Shown: piece by piece, positions 1-64,000 of the stretch
How the letters are laid out: each line of letters opens with the position of its first letter
How positions within the stretch are numbered: the first letter of the stretch is position 1
Source: Mixophyes australis
Lineage: Eukaryota; Chordata; Amphibia; Anura; Limnodynastidae
Assembly (NCBI GenBank): GCA_036250195.1
Contig: JAVHZZ010000009.1
Coordinates: forward strand, 40,453,824-40,517,823
Direction: 5' to 3'
Length of the DNA stretch: 64,000 bases
Notes under the pieces: generated by a model
What the model was told of the DNA's origin: nothing
The model's input: the letters and a program-made list of their open reading frames with translations, nothing else
Database searches by the model: none
Program-made: the position numbers and the translations under genes

Positions 1-2739
1 GTCATTCCCACTGAACCTTCCCTCTCTTTCCCCTCCTTTGAAGTACACTCCATCTGTCTCTTCTCCCCCATCCACCTCCGCATCTCTGTCATCTACCGTC
101 CCCCCGGCCCCACCTCCCTTTTCCTGGACAACTTCGCTGCCTTTCCTTCCGACCTCCCCTCCATCATACTTGGCGACTTTAACATCCCTATTGACAACTG
201 CTCTGACCCTGCCACCATCAAACTTCTCGGCATTTCCCGCTCCCTAGGTCTCACTCATTGGAACTCCTCCCACACCCACTGTCTTGGTCACTCACTGGAC
301 CTTGTCTTCTCTCATCTCTGCGATCTCACCAACTTCTTCAACTCTCCCTTTCCACTCTCTGACCTCCATCTCCTCTCCTTCACTCTGTCCTCCTCCCCTG
401 CTTCCACCTCGCCTAAAGCTACCTTCACTAGGCGCAACCTTGAGGCTATTGATCCTACCTCTTTCTCCTCCTCCCTTGACACACTCCTTTCACCTCTTCC
501 CTCCCTGGTCTGCCCTGACCAGGCGTCCTCTCTCTACAAACTCTCTCTCTCTAGTGCCTTGGACGCTTTTGCCCTGGCCTCTTCTATTCGCCAGCGCCAC
601 CTCATTCCCCAACCCTGGCAATCCAAACTCACCCGTTACCTCCAAAAGTGCTCTCGCACTGCTGAACACCTCTGGAGGAAATCTCGCTCCCTGGCCGACT
701 TCCTTCATTTCAAATTTATACTCGCCTCTTTCTGCTCTGCCCTCTCCCTGGCTAAACAATCCTTCTTTAAGTCCCTGATTTCCTCTCAGTCCTCCAATGC
801 CCGCCGCCTCTTTACCACTTTCAACTCCCTCCTCTCTCCCCCCCCCTCCTGTCCCACCTTCCCTCTCTGCTTCCGACTTTGCCACTTTTTCTCTTCCAAA
901 ATTGAGACCATCTGACTGAACATCTCCTCCACCCATCCCTCTCCCGCCCTCATCCCTTCTCCCTCAAACAACCAACTCTGGTGCTCCTTCTGCCCCACAT
1001 CGGGTGAAGAAGTTCACTCCCTCATTCTTTCCTCTCCACCCTACACCTGTCCTCTCGACCCTATCCCCTTTCACCTCCTTCGCTCTCTCTCTCCTACTGC
1101 CTGCTCTTACCTTGCACACCTTTTCAACCTATCACTCTCCTCTGGTATAGTCCCCTCTTCATTTAAACACGCTCTTATCTCTCCCATCCTCAAAAAACCC
1201 AATCTTGACCCCACCTCTCTTGCTAACTATCGCACTATCTCACTTCTCCCCTTTGCCTCCAAATTACTTGAGAGGATTGTCTGTAGCCGCCTCACTAGAC
1301 ACCTCTCGGACAATTCTCTCCTCGACCCTCTTCAATCAGGTTACCGCCCCCTCCACTCCACCGAAACTGCCTTGGCCAAAGTTACTAATGATCTACTTAC
1401 AACTAACCGTTCCTTCTCTGTATCCACGTCTGGCTCCTCCTCCACCCCCTTTCCTCTCCCTGTTGGTGTCCCTCAGGTCTACTCTTTTTGCTCTACACCT
1501 CCTCCCTGGGGGCTCTCATCTCCTACTTCGGTCTTCAGTATCACCTTTACACTGATGACATCCAACTCTACATCTCCTCGCCCGATCTCTCCTCCACCCT
1601 CCTCTCTCGTGTTTCTGACTGCCTCTCTGCCATTTGTTCCTGGATGTCCTCGCGCTTTCTCAAAATTAACATCTCCAAAACTGATCTCATTGTCTTTCCT
1701 CCCCCTAGACTCTCCTCCCACCACATCCTCTCTATCACTGTTAGCAATACCACCATCTCCTCTGTCACCCAACTCCGCTGCCTGGGCGTCACCCTCAACT
1801 CCTCTCTCTCCTTCACCCCCCACATCCAATCCCTTGCCCAAGCCTGTCGCTACAAGCTACGCAATATTGCCCGCATCCGGCCCTTCCTCTCCCAAGATGT
1901 CACCAAAACTATCATCCACGCACTCATTATCTCCCGCCTTGATTATTGCAACCTCCTTCTTACCGGCCTTCCCCATCCCATCTCGCCCCCCTCCGCTCTA
2001 TACTCAATGCGGCTGCAAGGCTAATCTTCCTTTCTCGCCGCTCCACATCCGCCTCCCCTCTCTGCCTTGCCCTACACTGGCTCCCCATTCCTTACAGAAT
2101 CCTTTTCAAACTCCCGACCATCACTTTCAAGGCTCTCTCCCACTCTACTGCCTCCTATATCTCTAACCTCCTCTCCATTCACACCCCTGCCCGCTCCCTG
2201 CGCTCGGCCAATGACCGTCGCCTCTCCTCCACTCTGATCACCTCTTCCCACTCCAGAATCCAAGACTTCTCCCGTGCTGCCCCCTTCACTGGAACGGCCT
2301 CCCTCGCTCCATCCGTCTTTCTCCCAATCTGTCCTCCTTCAAGAAGGCACTCAAAACTTACCTGTTCCTAAAAGCCTACCAACCTTCCACCTAACCCCCT
2401 CATCTCATCTCCTCCGCCTGTTCTCCCCCTCTCTCCTCCCAGCCCCCCTGTTCTCTCACCACTTCTTCAACTTGCTCCCTGTGTGCCTGAGTTCTGTCTA
2501 CCCTCCCTTAGGATGTAAGCTCATTTGAGCAGGGCCCTCTTCCCTTTGTTCTCCATACCTGTTCTTCTGCTCCATCTTTACTGCATTAGCCTGCCTGGAG
2601 TCTCTGAAGTTTTGGTATTTTTTGTTTACTGTGTGTAATGTTTCACCTTGTTTAGTCTACTGTTTGTGATGTGTACGGCGCTGCGGAACTCTTGTGGTGC
2701 CTAACAAATGAAGGATAATAATAATAATAATAATAATAT
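1..2739 (+). mobile_element. L2/CR1-group LINE, degraded copy 1 (5' end outside window)
   Basis: A non-LTR retrotransposon relic in the plus direction. The end of an endonuclease domain is seen near 168-210 (LGDFNIPIDN). Reverse-transcriptase blocks follow: [15 protein letters not shown] near 1230-1280, [15 protein letters not shown] near 1340-1385, and the catalytic YTDD at 1548-1559. Then come [16 protein letters not shown] and [16 protein letters not shown]. Frames shift many times. Relative to copy 2 about 16 nt are lost just after GVPQ (near 1475). The 3' end is an L2-like tail and (AAT)n at 2716-2739. It is non-functional. Confidence 0.9.
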
Positions 2740-3134
2740 ATTTGACCCAATGTAGATGTTCTCAATGATTAGAGTTACGTATATTGTTAGCATAGGCACA
2801 TTGAAAGTGATGGATGGATTACCATATATTTGCAAATATATGTAATTGATGGCTCTGTTTTTATTACTAGATAAGAAGCAGTATTTTGTCTTTTTTGTTG
2901 ATTGCAATTGAATGCTGTGGTATCCTGTTTTCTGCTGCTGACATCAAACTGACAGTCCAACATTGACAGTCAGCCGACAAAACAAAGGGTAAGAATAATT
3001 AGTCGAAACAGCAACTATAAATGTGCAGGGAGGTCCCTAATAATGTCCATAGTTGCACTGAAGAATATGGCAGACCTACACTCAGAAACCCATGTGATTG
3101 AACTGATACATTCTGAACATGACACTGCTACATG

Positions 3135-3214
3135 ACTAGCTGCAAGTTGTACCAAGCTTCTGAACTGTGAGTCTGAACTCACAGTTCAGAAGCTTGGTAC
3201 AACTTGCAGCTAGT
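3135..3214. repeat. Perfect snapback hairpin, 38-bp arms
   Basis: Arms 3135-3172 and 3177-3214 are exact reverse complements, starting ACTAGCTGCAAGTTGTACC, with a 4-nt loop CTGA. I see no other copy in the window. Confidence 0.97.
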
Positions 3215-3400
3215 TTTATTGGGCAGTCAATTGAATAAGCAAACAAACTATAAAATAACAAAGCAACAACATTTGACTACCTAATAAAACCAGTTGTGGG
3301 CTAATTGTCCCAAACTGCTGGACTGGAACAGCTATACTGTACAACACTCAGAGATTGAAAACTGTAAATGTGGGTGTGACAAATGGAGTGACACTTCTCC

Positions 3401-3487
3401 CCATCATCATCATCATTTATTTATTTATATAGCGCCACTAATTCCACAGTGCTGCACAGAGAACACACTCACATCTGCTCTGCATTT
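3401..3487 (-). mobile_element. SINE/L2 tail fragment
   Basis: A (CAT)n start, then ATATAGCGCCACTAATTCCA and GAGAACACACTCACATC, a short 5'-truncated copy on the minus strand. Confidence 0.6.
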
Positions 3488-4391
3488 TGTGGATCCTATA
3501 TTGTTCATTCTTCAGTAATTTAAGATACAAGTTTCCCCATGCAAATATGGCTGGTGATACTGTCAATAACAAAACATGCTTGCATTTTATTATCACTAAC
3601 CTTTTTAGATAAAAATTTTTGTTGAATGTGATTGAGTGGTTTTGTTTTGGGTTATATATTTTGAAGTTAAAATGTGCCACCTTTTACCCCAGGAGACTAC
3701 CTTTTCTGTCACACAATTTATAACTGTATAGCTCTGACAGTTGTTCTGAGTTTTCAAAGTGAACAAATATTTAGTTATATAAGATGAACATGTTTCTGCA
3801 GAATGCATAAGATTACAGGCTTTGCAGCTGTGGCAATTGAAACAGCCTGTGGGAAGTTTAGTACTGGAGAGAGTAATTGTAGAAACTCAGACTAACAATT
3901 TTTTTTAGGATTTTGAGCTTTTTGAAAACCGGTATTGGGTTTATTAGGTAAGAAGATATTAAGTACTGAATCCAGTAGTAAAAGTGTCCAGTGTTTGGAT
4001 AGTATGTTTAATCGTTCTATGTTCCTTGTAATTGGTTATGAATTTTTCATTGTCCATTTGTTGTGCAAATACAATTTTTACTATATATTGTTGTGTAGTA
4101 GTTTTGTTATTTTAACAATATTTTCTTTTATTTTTAGATAATGAATTGTGCATAGTTTTTTCTTTGAAGCTATTGCTAATCAGTTAAAGCAAAAAAGAAT
4201 CTGATGACACCCAAATCTACTTCTCCTCACCTACCCTCTTCTGTTTTCTGTTTTCCCCTCTCTTGTCTCCAGCTGTCTCTGTGCTATCTCCTCAATGATG
4301 TCTCAACACTACCTAAATTTCAAAATGTCTATGACTGAGTTCATCAGCTTCCCTTCTTCGAGAGTCTCTTAACCTCCCCACACCTGTCGCT

Positions 4392-4615
4392 GTTAAATAC
4401 TGACTGTTTTTTCATGTAGCACACACATATCAACTTTAAATTTCAGTGTACAAATAAGCTATCAAGTATTTGTGTGTTACATGAAAAAACAGTCAGTATT
4501 TAACTTATGTGCAAAACAGAATACTAATTTGCACCCCTTGCATTGTAACATTGTTTTGTCCAGGAGACTGAAATAAGAAATTTCTCAAGTTAAGATCCTT
4601 AATGAATCAGGCCCC
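4392..4615. mobile_element. MITE fragment, TGATTCATTAAGG family, with palindrome
   Basis: AATAAGCTATCAAGTATTTG, CTAATTTGCACCCCTTGCAT and the end CCTTAATGAATCAGGCCCC match the family. It also has a 34-bp inverted repeat (4392-4425 and 4471-4504, one mismatch) starting GTTAAATACTGACTG, which the other copies lack. Confidence 0.65.
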
Positions 4616-5969
4616 ATATCTGGACACTGAGGTTCCTTGTGTCCAGTAGCAGCCACTGTTGATGAAAAAGTCCAAAGATGTTATCGAGGTGAACAAGTAA
4701 TGATGATATTACTAATCACCTCTATATCATAACAATATCCCATTGCAGGAAACTCTATCTTATCTGCTTGTGTACCTGCAATATTGTTAATGAAAGCGAG
4801 CTTGAATTTTATGATATGATCACTGGATAATTAATTTTTACAGTATGCACCCAGAGGATACTTTATGAAGCAGCGGAGATAATCATTAGTGATGTAAGTT
4901 AGAGAATGTTTTTTGTAAATTATAGGTTAGTTTTAAACAATATTTGCTATTGAAGTCAATATTAAAAAAAAACAATTGAGGATTTAATAGGTGTATTTTA
5001 AGCCTCCCTTCCTGATTAATAGTTTTGCATCAAGGATTAACATAATAATAATTTAATAAATAATTCCTTTCTCTTGAATATAAATCTTTATGTTTGGCTC
5101 TCCGTACAGTCCAATAACAATAAGTAGAATGAGTAGTTTCTTCCAGGGCAATAGGACATTTAGGATGCAGCCATCAATAAATGCTGTTAGTTGCCCTCTA
5201 ACACCATGAATTTAAAGTTCAATGTAATTGTCACTTTCCACACTCTCTACTGTATTTAATTCAGAACAAATGACACAATATACTTTAAATGTACAACAAT
5301 CTTTTTTTGTCTTTTTTTATTGTCATCAAATAAAGATTATGGTACATGATGCAAAGGGACACGTGATATTTTCCAAAAGGTTTTATTGGATTTTTTTGCA
5401 TTTTATCTGGCACAATCTGGATAGCACTTAGCTGCTTGGGCAAATCTATTTTATAGCAATAGGTTTGCAATTCAGAAAATGATACTCAGGCCTGGAAAGA
5501 GTTAAGCCTCCAAACTGGTATGATGATATGGCTTACAGACCGTAGTACCAAAGAGACCAAAACACTATTTCACAAATTTATAATAAAATTACTCAAATAA
5601 TAATAATAAAAATCACGCAATCCTGCTGCATGGATCTGTTTAAATATAGGGATCCTTTTTCTATTCTATTTCGTTGTCAGAAGTGTTGTTTTTATTTAGA
5701 TTTTTAATCCTTCTGTTTAGTTTTGCTATATAGCGTATATAAACACAGATTCTTAATTGACTGAACTTGAGTTTTTCCACATCCGCATAGCTTGCATGTG
5801 ATAACCAATATGCTAGCGGTGTTCTGGTAAATAGAAATCAAATAACAGAGTAAATTGTTATCCACATGAAATAAAAGAACTTAATCATTTTCAGTAAGAA
5901 ACTCTTGAATATAAGGCCCCAGATTATTCACAAGCCAACATGTTTTAAAAGAAGTGATATGCTGATGAA

Positions 5970-5971
<2 letters not shown>

Positions 5972-6022
<51 letters not shown>
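5972..6022. repeat. (TA)n microsatellite
   Basis: About 25 TA units in intergenic DNA beyond the TNC 3' end. Confidence 0.99.
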
Positions 6023-6024
<2 letters not shown>

Positions 6025-6764
6025 AAATAGTTGGTTCTGTTGTGTTCTCTTTATATGTGCTCTCAATACTTCTTGGTTATGCTGTACATGTACATACTGT
6101 CAAGGGGTCAATACTTAAAGTGGCAAACCAAGAAATTGTGGCAGAATATAAATCCAGAACAATTTACATTGCACAAAGGGCTTGAGAGGGTTTCATACTA
6201 TTAATTACTTATTTAATTCACCCCCAAAGTGGGATAATTAAATATGGTGACTGATTATATTTATAACTGTTCTACAAACAGCGAACATTTAACTTATTAA
6301 GCAATGAGATTTCTACTTCAGGGGAAAAAAATTGTCAAGCTATATATAGAAGCATTATTGAAAATGACAGTGCATTTCCTTTGACTGCCTTTCTATTAAA
6401 TTTATTATTTTTTATTTTGTATGTAGAGTTCATGTCTAATATCACTAACTATGTAGCAGTTATGTTCTTTACAGTACAATCTTCGTTATGTTACCCTATT
6501 GTAGTAAAGTAAAATGTTCTGTAGTAAAATAGAAGTTGCTGGGTGTTTTTTTTAAGCTAGCTAATCACATCTTAAAACACTGGGCTTTTTTCTTTAATGT
6601 TGTATGAAATAAATAATGACCGGATCTTTGTATTATGTGTGACATGTTCTCAGGGGGTGAACACAAGTAAACGGAGCAGGCAGCACCCAGAAGGCACTGC
6701 AGCTACCAACCAAATTCCAGCATCAATGGACATGGGGTATTTGAAACCAATGGTTCTATCCCAT

Positions 6765-6969
6765 ATCTATAATATAAATGTCTAGTGGCGTGTGTTAGTC
6801 TGTCTGTGGAAAAAATAAAACTAAGCTGCAGCGCCACCTGCTGGGCGAAGTTGTACACTGACCTACTAAATTCTTAGTGTGTGTGGAAAAAAAAAATCAG
6901 AAAGGGCTGAAATTTGGTATACTAAGATGTTTTTAATTTGTTAATTGTTAAAAGTGTTTATAAAGATTT

Positions 6970-7012
<43 letters not shown>

Positions 7013-7180
7013 CTTGATGGAGAAGTGACAGTTGGGAGTGGTTGGTGGTTGCCGGGGGTGACAGTGGGGAGTGGTTGGTGGTTGAGGCCTGGACTATGGC
7101 CCAAATGCATGACAAGAACCTTTTTAACACCTTAAGTAGCTTGATTTGACTAGAATGCATGAGTATCATGCACGGGTTAA
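6765..7180 (+). mobile_element. Possible Helitron fragment
   Basis: ATCTATAATATAAATGTCTA at the start, CAGCGCCACCTGCTGG inside, and a small hairpin GCATGAGTATCATGC followed by ACGGGTTAACTT at the end recall vertebrate non-autonomous Helitrons. It is split by a TA microsatellite and a duplicated GTGGGAGTGGTTGGTGGTT-like block (7030-7084). The expected CTRR end is not clear. Confidence 0.35.
6972..7011. repeat. (TA)n microsatellite
   Basis: About 20 AT units inside the possible Helitron fragment. Confidence 0.99.
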
Positions 7181-7338
7181 CTTGTCTGTTTATATGCTTT
7201 TAGAAGAGCTGGACAATGTGAGTTGCAGCATGTAAACAATAAAAACTGTGTTTTCATTTTTCAGCAGATCCTTTAAGAATGAGTTGCAGTGTTGTTTAGA
7301 CATCATAGAAATGATTGTTTATGCTAGTATATATACTA

Positions 7339-7344
7339 TTTATT
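7339..7344 (-). promoter_or_regulatory. Candidate polyadenylation signal, distal
   Basis: AATAAA on the minus strand, about 840 nt after the TNC stop, beyond the element at 7371-7582. Confidence 0.35.
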
Positions 7345-7370
7345 TACTTTATAAATAATGGCATCAGGGT

Positions 7371-7582
7371 TTAAAGGGGTTGTACACCCTCAATTGCTGC
7401 CACCACTTTTGAGAGCTTTCAGCAGGAGATTTGAAAAGAGGATGGTACATTCTATAATGTTTTCTGCCAGTGGGTCACAACCAATCACATTTTACTCTGA
7501 AGCGCGGTGAACACCCCTCATATTTTCAAACATGCCTCCCATAGCTGTCAAAAGCAATGGAGGTTGTACAAACCCTTTCTAA
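7371..7582. mobile_element. Short inverted-terminal-repeat element, possibly piggyBac-like
   Basis: It starts TTAAAGGGGTTGTACACCC and ends GGTTGTACAAACCCTTTCTAA, whose inverse is similar. A TTAA-like tetranucleotide at both ends (TTAA, CTAA) hints at piggyBac. It lies in the distal part of the likely TNC 3' UTR. Confidence 0.5.
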
Positions 7583-7774
7583 TGGGGCAATAGCCTTGCT
7601 TGGGGATTTACATCATGCTTATTTCACACTTTAATATTGTTGTTTTGTAGTTTTCTCATTAATTTTGTTTTATCTCATGATTTCAGATGATACTGCTATT
7701 TACTACAAATAAAATAACATTTCCAACGCAGGTCATGTAAAAAAAATGTCTTTTTGATATCTTATATAATGTCA

Positions 7775-7780
7775 TTTATT
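7775..7780 (-). promoter_or_regulatory. Candidate polyadenylation signal, proximal
   Basis: AATAAA on the minus strand, about 404 nt after the TNC stop codon. Confidence 0.45.
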
Positions 7781-8183
7781 TTTTTTATAAAAGCCACCCA
7801 ACCCACCAAATAAAACAATCTTACTTATGACAAAAAATATTAAACAATAGCTTTGTTTAAAATATGACAATATCTAAAACTACCTCTGTACACTTCATCT
7901 GTTTTCTCATTGCTCCTGTCAATATTCAAACCCTCTCTTTCAGCCTGCCTCAGAAAAGGAGGATGACATAAGCACAATTAGCTGCATCATAAAGTCTTTG
8001 GTGCTGTTTGGACCACAAAACACCTTCAAGCAAGGACATAATTAAGACACTGCGGTATTTCGATAAGACACTTCTTTTTTAGGGTTGAGTTGTGTGGTAG
8101 GGGGTGTGGACTTTTGTAATTTGCTACTATAGGCAGTCTCTCCCCCTTTCCTTGCATTTCTTTTTATGGCAATGTACAAGTCT

Positions 8184-63790
<55,607 letters not shown>

Positions 63791-64000
63791 CTATAAAACA
63801 CAGTGCATTTTTGTTCAGTTTAGGTTCAGTCTGCTCAGTTATGGGTCCATTACTCAGATATTATACAGCTCTAAATGACATTTTAATGAAAAGTAATAAT
63901 GAACGGGGTATTATCAAACTTTTGAATGTGACAAAATAAATAATACACTTGCAAGCCTAGACATATATACAATTATAATTTATTTATCGTTAACCTTATT
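63791..64000 (-). other. TNC intron, cut by the window edge
   Basis: Sequence upstream of the FN3-2 acceptor. Nothing else is recognised. Confidence 0.8.

Larger units (their letters stand above)
2740..6764. other. Intergenic DNA downstream of TNC
   Basis: It holds the 38-bp-arm hairpin, an L2 tail, a MITE fragment and a TA tract, all listed separately. No gene is seen in it. The L2 copy at 1-2739 lies to its left. Confidence 0.7.
7339..8183 (-). other. TNC: Probable TNC 3' untranslated region
   Basis: It follows the TNC stop codon on the minus strand and has no reading frame of note. Two AATAAA signals lie 404 and 840 nt after the stop. The true end is not shown by sequence alone. An inverted-terminal-repeat element at 7371-7582 lies between the two signals, so the nearer signal (7775-7780) may be the ancestral one. 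Confidence 0.6.

Noticed and set aside
284..2528. Several Ser/Pro/Leu-rich open frames in the first 2.5 kb
   Set aside because: They are out-of-frame pieces of the L2 LINE. Only short blocks in shifting frames match reverse transcriptase.
3135..3214. Hairpin as a microRNA precursor
   Set aside because: A perfectly paired 38-bp stem with a 4-nt loop and no conservation evidence is not typical of a microRNA.
5881..7169. Open frames with Ile-Tyr repeats
   Set aside because: Translations of TA microsatellites.

Overview
This window is AT-rich, intron- and repeat-rich vertebrate DNA. It carries one gene: the 3' two-thirds of tenascin-C (TNC) on the minus strand, running from about 63790 down to a stop codon at 8184-8186. 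The repeats (an L2-group LINE with an (AAT)n tail, tRNA-type SINEs with L2-like tails, Tc1 remnants, and many short hAT-type elements with 8-bp target duplications) fit an amphibian, most likely a frog or toad. The species cannot be told from sequence alone.

Twenty TNC coding exons can be placed with splice sites and consistent phases. In transcript order they encode the second fibronectin type III (FN3) repeat (two exons), FN3-3, FN3-4 (two exons), FN3-5, three extra FN3 repeats (A-, B- and D-like, each one 273-nt exon), FN3-6, FN3-7 and FN3-8 (two exons each), and the five-exon fibrinogen-related globe. Together they give 1123 residues plus the stop with no frame break. The N-terminus, the EGF repeats and FN3-1 lie beyond the right edge. 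Extra repeats skip in frame because every FN3 unit is phase 1 to phase 1. The integrin site in FN3-3 reads RGE where human and chicken have RGD. The 108-nt intron inside FN3-4 has no in-frame stop.

Layout: 1-2739 is an L2 LINE cut by the window edge. 2740-7338 is intergenic, with hairpins, a TA microsatellite and a possible Helitron fragment. 7339-8183 is the probable 3' UTR. 8184-17787 holds the fibrinogen globe. 17788-31589 holds FN3-8 to FN3-6. 31590-42005 is a large intron with a second L2 copy in the opposite orientation. 42006-49334 holds the extra repeats, FN3-5 and FN3-4. 49335-64000 holds FN3-3 and FN3-2 in introns loaded with Tc1, SINE and hAT insertions.

The most striking non-genic content is a set of elements whose boundaries can be read directly from 8-bp target duplications, one of them carrying a 21-unit minisatellite. 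There is also a foldback element with telomere-like CCCTAA repeats between its arms, and a perfect 38-bp-arm snapback hairpin. I see no second protein gene, no tRNA or rRNA gene and no CRISPR array.
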